Source: Mycobacterium sp. 1164966.3
Lineage (GTDB): Bacteria; Actinomycetota; Actinomycetes; Mycobacteriales; Mycobacteriaceae
Direction: 5' to 3'
DNA: 64,000 nucleotides
Assembly: GCF_001665395.1 (NCBI RefSeq)
Contig: NZ_LZSG01000042.1
Coordinates: 1 to 64,000 of the forward strand
Position numbers and translations under genes: made by a program. The notes under the pieces are model-generated. The model was given only the letters and a program-made list of their open reading frames with translations. It was not told the DNA's origin and searched no databases. Positions 49,267 through 58,426 of this stretch are shown here, in pieces (position 1 is the stretch's first letter; the number at the start of each line of letters is the position of its first letter).

Positions 49267-50583
49267 ATGAGCGGTCAGTCGGCGCGGTGGATTGCCACGG
49301 CCCGCGCGCTGCGACGAACGGGGTTCGGGGTGACCGGGCCCGAGGTCGACGCGGTGGTCGCCCGGGATTGGCCGTCGTACCTCGACACCCTGCTAAGCGC
49401 CGACCCCGACGCCGATCCGGGCGCGGTCGCCACCCCGATGCCCGCTCTGCAATCACTGCGCGCCCCCGGTAAACGCGCGACGCCAGCAGCCCGTAAGCAA
49501 TACGTCCGCCAACTGTCCGAGCAGGACGCCATGTTGTCGGCCTGGTGGCTTCGCCGCATGGTCGCCGTGCGGCAGCCATTTCACGAGAAGTTAACGCTGT
49601 TGTGGCACAACCACTTTGCCACTTCGGCCCAGAAGGTACGGGTGGCGGCTTATATGGCCGCGCAGAATCAGAAGCTGCGCACCCTGTCGCTGGGCGACTT
49701 CCGCACCTTGGCGTACAGCATGCTGACCGACGCCGCGATGTTGCGCTGGCTGGATGGGCAAACCAATACCGCCAAGGCGCCTAACGAAAACCTGGCCCGG
49801 GAATTCATGGAGCTGTTCGCCCTGGGCCACGGCAACGGTTACACCGAGGACGACGTGCGCGCCGGCGCTCGAGCACTGACCGGATGGGTGATCGGCCCCG
49901 ACGGTCGAACTTCGGTGCTGCCGAAACGCCATGACTTTACGGCCAAGACGCTTTTGGGCCGCAGCGGCAATTTCGATGCCGCGGGATTTTGCGACGCCGT
50001 CCTGGCTCAGCCGAAGTCGGCCGAATACATCGCCGGACGGCTTTGGCAACAGTTGGCTTCTGACGAACCGCCGTCAGCGCAGCTACTCGACCGCCTGGTC
50101 TCTGCCTACGGACCGGGCCGCAACCTGCGCGCGCTGACCCGGGCGATCCTCACCGACGACGAGTTCACCACTGGCCGGGCCACTGTCGTCAATACCCCGG
50201 TCGAATGGCTGGTCGGCGTGATCCGGACGCTCCGAATCCCGCTCGACAAACGTGCGCAGCTCAAGACTGTCGAGGCGACGCTGAAAGCGCTGGGGCAGCG
50301 ACCGTTTCACCCGCCCAGCGTCGGCGGCTGGCCGCACGGTGAGGTCTGGCTGTCCACCGCGAGTGCCCAGGCGCGGTTGCGCATCGCGGGCCAGCTGGCT
50401 CGCGACGCCGACCTGTCGCGCATCGAGAGCGCTGCACCCGGCGATCGCATTGACGCTGTTGGCTATCTGATCGGCGTCGGGGCTTGGTCGGACCGGACCG
50501 TCGACGCGCTCAAACCCCTGGTGCGGCAACCGCAGCAGCTGATGGTGGCGGCCGTCAACACACCGGAGTACCTGACGTCATGA
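49267..50583 (+). CDS. DUF1800 family protein
   Basis: 438 residues from ATG 49267; an upstream GTG at 49252 lies in a repeat match and is less likely. Family marks: LLRRTGFG-like ALRRTGFGVTGPEVD, KLTLLWHNHFATSAQKV, NENLAREFMELFALGHGNGY, YTEDDVRAGARALTGWVI and PPSVGGWPHGEVWLS. These proteins are usually encoded directly before a DUF1501 partner, as here with a 4-bp overlap, and are thought to be exported or envelope-associated. Activity unknown. No equivalent between pknG and ackA in M. tuberculosis that I recall. Confidence 0.9.
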   Translation: MSGQSARWIATARALRRTGFGVTGPEVDAVVARDWPSYLDTLLSADPDADPGAVATPMPALQSLRAPGKRATPAARKQYVRQLSEQDAMLSAWWLRRMVAVRQPFHEKLTLLWHNHFATSAQKVRVAAYMAAQNQKLRTLSLGDFRTLAYSMLTDAAMLRWLDGQTNTAKAPNENLAREFMELFALGHGNGYTEDDVRAGARALTGWVIGPDGRTSVLPKRHDFTAKTLLGRSGNFDAAGFCDAVLAQPKSAEYIAGRLWQQLASDEPPSAQLLDRLVSAYGPGRNLRALTRAILTDDEFTTGRATVVNTPVEWLVGVIRTLRIPLDKRAQLKTVEATLKALGQRPFHPPSVGGWPHGEVWLSTASAQARLRIAGQLARDADLSRIESAAPGDRIDAVGYLIGVGAWSDRTVDALKPLVRQPQQLMVAAVNTPEYLTS

Positions 50584-51755
50584 TCACGCGTCGAAAATTC
50601 CTGATCGCAAGCGCCGGCGCAGGCGCGGCCGGTTTGCTGTCCGGAGCCGTGGCGGTCGATTGGGACGACCTGTTGCGAGCCGCCCAGGACCGGCCGTTGC
50701 CCGACAACGCCGGTGTGCTGGTGATCGTCACGCTATACGGCGGCAATGACGGCATCAACACGCTAATCCCCTACGCCGACAACGCTTATCACGACGCTCG
50801 CCCAGAGCTTGCCTACGCCCCGAGTGATGTTCTGCATCTCGATTCGGAGCTCGGATTGAACCCGGCGATGCGCGGGTTGGCTCAACTGTGGAACCAGCGC
50901 CAGCTCGCGATCGTCCGGGGCGTCGGGTATCCAAAGCCCGATCACAGCCACTTCCGCTCCATGGACATCTGGCAGACCGCGTCACCAGCCCAGCCCGTCT
51001 CCACCGGTTGGATCGGCCGTTGGCTCGACGCCACCGGCGAGGACCCGCTGCGCGCCGTTAACATCGGTCCCGTCCTGCCCGCGCTTGCGGTCGGCGAAAA
51101 GCACACCGCGGCGGCACTTTCGGCAACACACGTGCCGATGCGGAAGGCCGAGAGATTCGACACGATCATGGCAGCGCTTGGCGCCGACGACCCCGCCGAT
51201 ACTCCCGCGATGGCTGCCGTGCGCAAGGCCTACCGCGCCGCACGCACCACTAACAAGACTTTCGAGTCGATCAAACCCGCTGCCGCCGAGCATAATTCGC
51301 TGGCAGCTCAGCTCGGCATGGTGGCTGCGGCGGTGCGCGCCCGGGTGCCCACGCGGGTGTACATGGTGCAACTCGGCGGGTTCGACACGCACGCCAACGA
51401 GCGCGGAACCCAGCAGCGGCTGCTGCAGACCCTTGACGAAGCCATCACCGCCTTTTTGCGGGGAACGAGCAACCGGAACGTCGTCGTGATGGCGTATTCC
51501 GAATTCGGGCGCAGGGTTCGCGCCAATGCCTCGGAAGGCACCGACCACGGCACCGCCGGTCCCGTGTTCATCGCGGGCGCGCCCGTCCGGGGCGGCTTCT
51601 ACGGCGACGAACCCAGCCTCACCAACCTCGATCATGGCGACCTGAAGTACACCAACGACTTTCGCGATTTGTACTACGAGCTCCTATCGCACACCGTCGG
51701 GACAGATCCGACACCGTCCGTCGGCACGGGTCGGACCGCGCTCGGCTTCCTCTAG
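50580..51755 (+). CDS. DUF1501 family protein with Tat signal
   Basis: 391 residues from ATG 50580. N-terminus MITRRKFLIASAGAGAAGLL is a twin-arginine signal (RRKFL). The family relates to the alkaline-phosphatase/sulfatase superfamily: VTLYGGNDGINTLIPY at the start, GVGYPKPDHSHFRSMDIWQT, YMVQLGGFDTHANE, MAYSEFGRRVRANASEGTDH and GTAGPVFIAG, with His/Asp that could bind metal. Substrate unknown. It is translationally coupled to the DUF1800 gene, and the pair probably acts together outside the membrane. Confidence 0.9.
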   Translation: MITRRKFLIASAGAGAAGLLSGAVAVDWDDLLRAAQDRPLPDNAGVLVIVTLYGGNDGINTLIPYADNAYHDARPELAYAPSDVLHLDSELGLNPAMRGLAQLWNQRQLAIVRGVGYPKPDHSHFRSMDIWQTASPAQPVSTGWIGRWLDATGEDPLRAVNIGPVLPALAVGEKHTAAALSATHVPMRKAERFDTIMAALGADDPADTPAMAAVRKAYRAARTTNKTFESIKPAAAEHNSLAAQLGMVAAAVRARVPTRVYMVQLGGFDTHANERGTQQRLLQTLDEAITAFLRGTSNRNVVVMAYSEFGRRVRANASEGTDHGTAGPVFIAGAPVRGGFYGDEPSLTNLDHGDLKYTNDFRDLYYELLSHTVGTDPTPSVGTGRTALGFL

Positions 51756-51856
51756 GCCACCAGCAAAGCACACGGGAATCCGAAGAAACGCATATAAGAT
51801 TCACAACCTGGGATAAAATCCGGGACACCTATCGATGCTCGTCCGAAAGGCTTGCC

Positions 51857-53884
51857 GTGGATGAGGTGGTGTTCGGCCGGTATCGGCTGCTATCGCTGAT
51901 CGGCGAGGGCGGCATGGGCAAGGTGTACAGAGCTCACGACACCGAAATCGGCCGCGACGTAGCCATCAAAGTGCTGCCTCCTGAGCTGGGCGCCGAACCT
52001 GGGTATCGCGAACGCTTTCGTCGTGAAGCTCATATTGCGGCCCGGCTGAACGAACCGCACATCATTCCGATTCATGACACCGGCGAAATCGACGGTCGCC
52101 TCTACTTGGTGATGCCGATCATCGAAGGCGTTGACGTGCACGCGCTGCTGCAGCGTGACGGCGCCATGATCCCGGAGCGGGCCGTTCAGGTGATCGAGCA
52201 ACTGGCCGCCGCACTGGACGCCGCGCACGAAGCCGGGCTGGTGCACCGCGATGTCAAACCCTCCAACGCATTAGTGACCCGCAAAGACTTCGTGTACCTG
52301 ATCGATTTCGGCATCGCCCATGACGCCGCGGCCACCAAGCTGACGCAGACGGGCTCCATCGTGGGCACCTTTGCCTATATGTCCCCTGAGCGCTTGGAAT
52401 CCGGCGGCGGTGACGCCCGCTCGGATGTCTACGCACTGGCGTGCGTCCTCTATGAATGCCTGACTGGCGCCCAACCTTTCGGTGGCGACAGCATGGAACA
52501 ACAAGTCGTCGCTCACCTGACGATGGATCCGCCTAAACCCAGCGACGTGAATCCTGGGATCCCGCGCGGATTCGACGAGGTCATCGCGACAGGTATGGCC
52601 AAAAAGCCCGACCAACGCTATCAAAGCGCCGGTGAGCTAGCGGCTGCCGCGCGACGGGCGCTCAATCAAGCGTCCACTGCGGAAGCCACGCGCCCGCTCG
52701 GCGGGGTTCCCACTCGACCGAGCCCGCAGGTCCTAGCCGCGCCGACACCGAGATCGAGGCGCAAGTGGTTGATCGCGGCAGCGGTTGTCCTTGTCGTGGT
52801 GATCGCAGGCGCCGCCCTCCTACTGCGAAACGTGTTGTCGCCCAATGCGACGACGGAGCTGGTACTCACCGCGACCACCGATCCTGGGTCGAACGCATTC
52901 ATGCCCCCCGCGGCGTCGGCGCCCCCGACCAATACCCAACCGCCGCCAACTCTGCAGCCACACGGCAACGGCCCGGTGGTCACCCAACCGCTGCCTGGCG
53001 ATCGTCCCGGTCTCTACGGGGGCACCATGAACAACGCCGAATGCGACCGCGACAAGATGATCGACTTTCTCGGCAGCCACCCCGCGCAGGCCAGTGCATT
53101 CGCCGAAGCGCTCAACACAGATTCCTCGCTGACTTGGAGTGGCGGACACCCGCTTACCGCCGCCGACGTCCCCGCGTATTTACGTGAACTGACGCCGACT
53201 GTGCTTCGACTCGATACCCGGGTCACCAACCACGGATTCGACGGGACACACCCGACGACGTTGGAATCGGTCTTACAAACGGGCACAGCGGTTTTCGTCG
53301 ATTCCCGCGGCGTACCGCGCGCCGGTTGTTATTGCGGGAATCCCCTCACTGAGCCCGCCGCGCTTACAGGTGAACCGAAACCCGTTGGCGCAGCGTGGAC
53401 CGGCTACAACGCCTCAGCTCTGGCCGCAGTTCAGGCCGGGAAGGCGGCCATCACCAACTTCGTCCTCGTCGACATCGTCACTGGCAAGGCGTTCAACCGG
53501 CCTGCCGGAACCACTGGCGCGAGCGATACCCCAATTAACCTGCCCGTACCACCGCCCGGGCCGGCACCCACCGCGCCCACGACCGGGCAAGCGTCACAGC
53601 CGGATATCGACGGCACCTATGTGATCGATCAGGCCGCCTCGGGCTGCGTGCCGGCTGGTCATGGTACCGCCACTATCACCCATCAAGGCAACTCGCTGAC
53701 AATGGTTATGCAAAACGGGGACAAGTACACCGGAACCGTGAACCCCGACTGGTCTTTCACGGTCAGCAACGGATACTCCACTAGAAAAGGTGTGTTCGCC
53801 AACGAAGGAGGCCGCATCGTCATCCGGGATGGCACATTGACCATGTCATGTGGCAGTCCCACCTTTACGGGCACTAAGCAGTAA
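51857..53884 (+). CDS. Receptor-like serine/threonine protein kinase
   Basis: 675 residues. Kinase domain at about 7-270: glycine loop GEGGMGKVY, Lys38, RD-type catalytic loop HRDVKPSN (130-137), DFG (150-152), activation segment with TQTGSIVGTFAYMSPER. A Pro-rich juxtamembrane stretch precedes one helix (about 304-323). The outside part (about 340-675) has two units joined by a Pro linker: a region with CDRDKMIDFLGSHPAQASAF and GCYCGNPLTEP (DUF6777-like, from memory), and a C-terminal beta domain (DGTYVIDQAASGCV, GNSLTMVMQNGDKYTGTV). It is not one of the M. tuberculosis Pkn set that I can name at this locus. Ligand unknown. Confidence 0.9.
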   Translation: MDEVVFGRYRLLSLIGEGGMGKVYRAHDTEIGRDVAIKVLPPELGAEPGYRERFRREAHIAARLNEPHIIPIHDTGEIDGRLYLVMPIIEGVDVHALLQRDGAMIPERAVQVIEQLAAALDAAHEAGLVHRDVKPSNALVTRKDFVYLIDFGIAHDAAATKLTQTGSIVGTFAYMSPERLESGGGDARSDVYALACVLYECLTGAQPFGGDSMEQQVVAHLTMDPPKPSDVNPGIPRGFDEVIATGMAKKPDQRYQSAGELAAAARRALNQASTAEATRPLGGVPTRPSPQVLAAPTPRSRRKWLIAAAVVLVVVIAGAALLLRNVLSPNATTELVLTATTDPGSNAFMPPAASAPPTNTQPPPTLQPHGNGPVVTQPLPGDRPGLYGGTMNNAECDRDKMIDFLGSHPAQASAFAEALNTDSSLTWSGGHPLTAADVPAYLRELTPTVLRLDTRVTNHGFDGTHPTTLESVLQTGTAVFVDSRGVPRAGCYCGNPLTEPAALTGEPKPVGAAWTGYNASALAAVQAGKAAITNFVLVDIVTGKAFNRPAGTTGASDTPINLPVPPPGPAPTAPTTGQASQPDIDGTYVIDQAASGCVPAGHGTATITHQGNSLTMVMQNGDKYTGTVNPDWSFTVSNGYSTRKGVFANEGGRIVIRDGTLTMSCGSPTFTGTKQ

Positions 53885-53907
53885 ATGCCCAGCGGCCTTT
53901 TGAGTCC

Positions 53908-55059
53908 CTATTGGGATAGCAGTTGTACGCAGTCGCGGGCGATCGCCAGTTCTTCATCGGTCGGGATCGCCAGCACGGCGATTCGTGAGTCGTCAGCAGA
54001 GATACGGCGAGCACCGCGCTCCGAACTCAGGTTGCGGTCGTCTTCGAGGACGATGCCGAGTTCTTCCATGCCGGCTAAGGCATCCCAACGCACCGCTGCA
54101 TCGTTCTCGCCGATACCGGCGGTAAAGCTCACCACATCCGTATGCCCCAACACCGCAAGATAACCGCCGACGTACTTACGTAGCCGATGGATGAACACGT
54201 CATACGCCAATTGGGCTGCGCTGTCGCCGGATTCGATCATCTCGCCTATCCGACGAAAGTCACGCTCCCCGCACAGACCCAGCACGCCGGATCGCTTGTT
54301 CAGCATCGCCTCGATCTCGTCAACGCCCATCTTCGTCGTGCGCCACAGGTAGCTGTAAACGCCTGCGTCGATGTCGCCGCTGCGGGTACCCATCACGAGT
54401 CCTTCCAACGGCGTCAAGCCCATTGATGTGTCGACGGGCTGACCACCAGCGATCGCCGACGCCGAAGCGCCGTTGCCCAGATGCAGCACAATCTGATTCA
54501 CGCTCTCCAGCGGTCTGCCGAGGAATGCGGCGGCCTGCTGGCTGACGTATTCGTGCGAGGTGCCGTGGAATCCGTATCGCCGGATCTCCCACCGCTCGGC
54601 CAACTTCCGGTCGATGGCATATGTGGCAGCGGCCGGGGGCAGGTCGTGGAAGAAAGCAGTGTCGAACACCGCGATGTGCGGCACGTCGGGCAGCAGCTTT
54701 CGTGCTACCTCGATCCCTTTGAGAGCAGGTGGATTATGCAGGGGCGCCAGTTCCGACAGCTCATCGAGATCGGCGACCACCGCGTCGTCCAGCAGCGTCG
54801 GCCGATAAAACCGCTGGCCGCCGTGCACCACCCGGTGCCCGACCGCTGCCAGGTCGACGGTTTTCAATTCATATCCGGCGTCTGCCAATTCGTCGAACGC
54901 ACGGCGCAGGGCCGCGTCGTGGTCCGCGACCGGTGACGAATCCTCGCCGATACGCTCTACTAAGCCGCCGGCTCGCGATCGACGGGAAGCCGGTTCGACC
55001 AGTTGAAATTTGAGCGACGACGAGCCGGAGTTGATCACCAGCACCAGCGGGTCAGCCAT
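53908..55059 (-). CDS. ackA: Acetate kinase
   Basis: 383 residues from ATG 55059. Interconverts acetyl phosphate and ADP with acetate and ATP. ASKHA-fold motifs: LVINSGSSSLKFQLV (phosphate loop), VGHRVVHGG, FDTAFFHDLPPAAATYAI, GFHGTSHEYVSQ, QIVLHLGNGASASAI and FTAGIGEND. It overlaps pta by 8 bp and lies at the end of the fgd1-pta-ackA run, so the acetate overflow/activation pathway is one unit. Confidence 0.96.
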   Translation of the reverse strand: MADPLVLVINSGSSSLKFQLVEPASRRSRAGGLVERIGEDSSPVADHDAALRRAFDELADAGYELKTVDLAAVGHRVVHGGQRFYRPTLLDDAVVADLDELSELAPLHNPPALKGIEVARKLLPDVPHIAVFDTAFFHDLPPAAATYAIDRKLAERWEIRRYGFHGTSHEYVSQQAAAFLGRPLESVNQIVLHLGNGASASAIAGGQPVDTSMGLTPLEGLVMGTRSGDIDAGVYSYLWRTTKMGVDEIEAMLNKRSGVLGLCGERDFRRIGEMIESGDSAAQLAYDVFIHRLRKYVGGYLAVLGHTDVVSFTAGIGENDAAVRWDALAGMEELGIVLEDDRNLSSERGARRISADDSRIAVLAIPTDEELAIARDCVQLLSQ

Positions 55060-57121
55060 GGACGCCCTGCGCCTGAATCGCAGTGATGGCAACCGTGTTG
55101 ACGATGTCCTCGACGAGTGCACCTCGGGACAGATCGTTCACCGGCTTACGTAAGCCTTGCAGTACCGGACCGATGGCGATCGCTCCGGCCGTACGTTGTA
55201 CCGCCTTGTAAGTGTTGTTGCCGGTGTTGAGGTCGGGAAAGATCAGCACCGTCGCGCGACCGGCCACTGGCGAGTCACGCAGCTTGGTGGCCGCGACCGA
55301 CGGTTCCACCGCCGCATCGTATTGAATGGGCCCCTCGACCGGCAGCTGGGGATCCCGCGTCCGCACCAATTGTGTTGCTTCCCTGACCTTGTCGACGTCC
55401 GCACCGGTGCCGGACTCCCCGGTGGAGTACGACAGCATGGCGACCCGCGGCTCGATGCCGAACTGCGCGGCCGTGCGCGCAGACGAGATGGCGATGTCGG
55501 CAAGCTGTTGCGGTGTCGGGTTCGGGACGATCGCACAGTCACCATATGCCAGCACCCGATCGGGTAGACACATCAGAAAAATACTGGACACGGTGGAGAC
55601 GTCCGGGACGGTCTTGATGATCTCGAATGCCGGGCGAACGGTGTGCGCGGTGGTGTGGGCGGCACCCGAGACCATGCCGTCGACCATGCCGTTGTGCACC
55701 AGCATGGTGCCGAAGTACGAGACGTCGCGCATGATCTCGCGGGCCTGTTCGACGGTGACACCCTTCGCCTTTCGTAATTCCGCGTACTGGTCGGCGAATT
55801 GGTCGCGCATCTGACTGGTGCGCGGGTTCACAACCCTGACACTGCCCAGGTCGACCCCGAGTTCTGCTGCGCGCAGGCGGATTTGGTCCTCGTCGCCAAG
55901 TATGGTCAGGTCGACGATGCAGCGTTGCAGCACCCTTCCGGCTGACCTGAGAATGCGGTCGTCGTCGCCTTCGGGGAGAACAATGTGCTTGCGGTCCGAA
56001 CGCGCCTGCTGGGTCAGCTGATAGGTGAACATCTGCGGCGTAGTGACCGTCGGGATCGGAATAGCGAGTTGCGCCAACAAATCCGCGATATCGACGTGAC
56101 GTTCCATCAATTCCAGCGCGGTGTCGATCTTGCGCTGCGAGGTTGCCGTGACCCGACCGCGAGCCGAGGCGGCGGCGCTCGCCGTGTCGTAGGTGCCCAG
56201 CGTGGTCGCGATGATCGGCAACCGCAGCCGCAGCCCGGACACCAGTGCCGCGATCGACGGGTGCAGTTCGAAACCGCCGTTGAGGACGATGCAGGACAGC
56301 GTCGGAAACCCTTGAGCCGCATGGGCGCTGGCAACGGCGAGCACAACGTCCGACCGGTCACCGGGGGTGATGACCGCCATGCCGTCACGGAGCCTTTCCA
56401 GCACATGGTCGGCGGTCATCCCGGCGACCATCACGCCCATCACCTCGCGTTCCCGCAGCTCGGTGTCACCGCTGACCGCGTTTCCGTTGACGGCTTTCTC
56501 CAGATCGGCCACCGTCGGTGCAGAGAGTAGCGGCTCTTCGGGCAGCACGTAACTGCGTGGGTCAAAGGCGTCCAATGCCTTTGCGACAGCGTCTAATTGC
56601 GTCGGATCGCACCGGTTGGCCACCACGGCCGCGGTATGGGCGCGCTGCGTAGCCAACTCGCTCAGACATACCCCGACGACACTCGCGACCTCATCGGGGG
56701 TGCGTTCTTTGCCGCTCACCGCCAGCAACACCGGCGCACCGAGGTTCACCGCGATGCGGGCATTGACCGAGAGCTCTGCCGGGCTGGTCACGTCCGTGTA
56801 GTCGCTGCCGACGATCACTACAGCGTCACAGTGCTGGGCAACAGTGTGATACGCGTCGACGATGCTGACGATCGCGGCGTCGCTGTCGGCATGCAGCTCT
56901 GCGTACGTCACACCAACGCATTGCTCGTAGGATAGGCCCGCGCTGGTGTGCTCGAGTAGCAGTTCCAGGATGTAGTCACGGCCTTCGCCTGACCGCGTAA
57001 TCGGCCGGAACACACCGACTTTGGCCACCGTCGCAGTCAGTCGGTGCAGTATCCCCAGCGCGATGGTCGACTTGCCGGACGCCGGTTCGGGTGCGGCGAT
57101 ATAGATCCCAGAGCTGGGCAC
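55052..57121 (-). CDS. pta: Phosphate acetyltransferase
   Basis: 689 residues, the long form. N-terminal P-loop (DRTGG-less) domain with AAPEPASGKSTIALGIL, a central DRTGG regulatory domain (about 210-330), and the C-terminal PTA catalytic domain (about 360-689) with VLPEGDDDRILRSAGRVLQR, GMVDGMVSGAAHTTAHTVRP and FPDLNTGNNTYKAVQRT. Converts acetyl-CoA and phosphate to acetyl phosphate, the substrate of AckA. Starts 7 bp after the fgd1 stop. Confidence 0.96.
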   Translation of the reverse strand: MPSSGIYIAAPEPASGKSTIALGILHRLTATVAKVGVFRPITRSGEGRDYILELLLEHTSAGLSYEQCVGVTYAELHADSDAAIVSIVDAYHTVAQHCDAVVIVGSDYTDVTSPAELSVNARIAVNLGAPVLLAVSGKERTPDEVASVVGVCLSELATQRAHTAAVVANRCDPTQLDAVAKALDAFDPRSYVLPEEPLLSAPTVADLEKAVNGNAVSGDTELREREVMGVMVAGMTADHVLERLRDGMAVITPGDRSDVVLAVASAHAAQGFPTLSCIVLNGGFELHPSIAALVSGLRLRLPIIATTLGTYDTASAAASARGRVTATSQRKIDTALELMERHVDIADLLAQLAIPIPTVTTPQMFTYQLTQQARSDRKHIVLPEGDDDRILRSAGRVLQRCIVDLTILGDEDQIRLRAAELGVDLGSVRVVNPRTSQMRDQFADQYAELRKAKGVTVEQAREIMRDVSYFGTMLVHNGMVDGMVSGAAHTTAHTVRPAFEIIKTVPDVSTVSSIFLMCLPDRVLAYGDCAIVPNPTPQQLADIAISSARTAAQFGIEPRVAMLSYSTGESGTGADVDKVREATQLVRTRDPQLPVEGPIQYDAAVEPSVAATKLRDSPVAGRATVLIFPDLNTGNNTYKAVQRTAGAIAIGPVLQGLRKPVNDLSRGALVEDIVNTVAITAIQAQGVHG

Positions 57122-57128
57122 CTGTCGT

Positions 57129-58139
57129 TCAGCCCAGCCGTCGCAGCCTGGGTTCCAGGTCTTTCTGGAACAGCTCGAGGAATCGGCGCTGATCGTGACC
57201 GGGCGCGTGGAAGACCAAATGGTTAAGGCCCCATGTCACGTATTGGCCGACCTTTTCGACGGCCTCGTCCGGGTCCGACGACACGATCCAGCGCTTGGCA
57301 ATCTGCTCGATCGGCAGTGCGTCGGCGGCCTTTTCCATCTCGATCGGGTCGTCGATGCTGTGCTTCTGCTCGGCCGTCAGCGACAACGGCGCCCAGAATC
57401 GGGTGTTGTTCAGGGCTAGCTCGGGGTCTGGGTCGTAGGAAATCTTGATCTCGATCATCTTGTCGATGTCGTCCACATTGCGCTCAGCGGCCGCGGCACC
57501 CTCTTTGACCGCAGGGATCAGCTTCTCCGTGTACAGCTCCTCGCCCTTGCCGGAGGTGCAGATGAACCCATCGCCGGCGCGTCCGGCGTATTTGGCGACG
57601 GCAGGCCCACCGGCGGCGATGTAGACCGGCACTCCGCCTTCGGGGACGTCGTAGATCGAGGCACCTTTGAGGCGGTAGTACTCGCCCTCGAAGTCGACGC
57701 GGTCGCCGCGCCACAACTCACGCATCAGCCGCACCGACTCGCGCAGCCGGGCGAACCGCTCCTTGAACTCCGGCCAGGCGCCCTCATACCCGGTGGCGAT
57801 CTCGTTCAGCGCCTCCCCGGTTCCGACGCCGAGGAAGACGCGGTTCGGGTACAGGCAGCTCATCGTGGCGAAGGCCTGCGCGATGACGGCCGGGTTGTAC
57901 CGAAAAGTGGGCGTGAGCACCGAGGTTCCCAGCTGAATCCGCTCGGTGCGCTCGCCGACGGCGGTCATCCACGCCAACGAGAACGGAGCATGGCCACCCT
58001 TGTGCCGCCACGGCTGGAAATGGTCGCTGACCGTCGCGCTGTCCATGCCATGCGCTTCGGCGCCCACCGCGAGTTCGACGAGCTCGCGCGGGGCGAATTG
58101 TTCGGCGGATGCTTTGTATCCCAGTTTGAGTTCAGCCAC
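57129..58139 (-). CDS. fgd1: F420-dependent glucose-6-phosphate dehydrogenase
   Basis: 336 residues from GTG 58139, exactly the known length, starting with AELKLGYKASAEQFAPRELV. It is a luciferase-like TIM barrel that reduces coenzyme F420 with glucose-6-phosphate, feeding F420H2 to many mycobacterial reductases and, in drug therapy, to nitroimidazole activation. Marks: ATVSDHFQPWRH, GTSVLTPTFRYNPAVIAQAF, LGVGTGEALNE, and GWGLNHLVFHAPG-like WGLNHLVFHAPGHD. An open frame continues upstream through the tandem repeats to 58316, but that extension is repeat-derived and rejected. Confidence 0.96.
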   Translation of the reverse strand: MAELKLGYKASAEQFAPRELVELAVGAEAHGMDSATVSDHFQPWRHKGGHAPFSLAWMTAVGERTERIQLGTSVLTPTFRYNPAVIAQAFATMSCLYPNRVFLGVGTGEALNEIATGYEGAWPEFKERFARLRESVRLMRELWRGDRVDFEGEYYRLKGASIYDVPEGGVPVYIAAGGPAVAKYAGRAGDGFICTSGKGEELYTEKLIPAVKEGAAAAERNVDDIDKMIEIKISYDPDPELALNNTRFWAPLSLTAEQKHSIDDPIEMEKAADALPIEQIAKRWIVSSDPDEAVEKVGQYVTWGLNHLVFHAPGHDQRRFLELFQKDLEPRLRRLG

Positions 58140-58159
58140 GCTGTCGTTTCTACTCCTCT

Positions 58160-58300
58160 GGCGATCGCGAGCGCGGCGCAGCCGGGCGAAGCGGGTCGCC
58201 ACCATCAGACACTGTGGCGATCGCGAGCGCGGCGCAGCCGGGCGAAGCGGGTCGCCACCATCAGACACTGTGGCGATCGCGAGCGCGGCGCAGCCGGGCG
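58160..58300 (+). repeat. 56-bp tandem repeat upstream of fgd1 (2.5 units)
   Basis: Units at 58160-58215 and 58216-58271 are identical; a third partial unit runs 58272-58300. Each begins GGCGATCGCGAGCGCGGCGC and ends in CACTGT. A partial variant of the core recurs at 58376-58401, a 47-bp copy lies inside xthA (19592-19638), and a degenerate one at 29030. It occupies most of the gap between fgd1 and the divergent hydrolase gene, so both promoters must lie in or beside it. Confidence 0.95.
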
Positions 58301-58360
58301 CCGAGCGTGCAATCACTGCGAAAATCGGCCGAAAATTCGCAGTGAGCGCACGTTCGGCGC
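58298..58360. repeat. 63-bp long palindrome between fgd1 and the MBL gene
   Basis: GCGCCGAGCGTGC (58298-58310) pairs with GCACGTTCGGCGC (58348-58360), one mismatch. Inside, TCACTGCGAA pairs with TTCGCAGTGA around AATCGGCCGAAAA. The ends share CGCCGA(A/G)CGTG with the 64-bp elements, and the length is almost the same, but the interior differs. Confidence 0.9.
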
Positions 58361-58426
58361 AACCAAATCATCGTGGGCGCAGCCGGGCGAAGGGGGTCGC
58401 AACTGGCGAACCTTAGACTCGCTGGC

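Noticed and set aside
58160..58300. CRISPR array
   Set aside because: The units are contiguous with no unique spacers, and no cas genes are present.
58140..58316. 60-codon 5' extension of fgd1
   Set aside because: Encoded by the 56-bp tandem repeats; the known Fgd1 N-terminus begins at GTG 58139.
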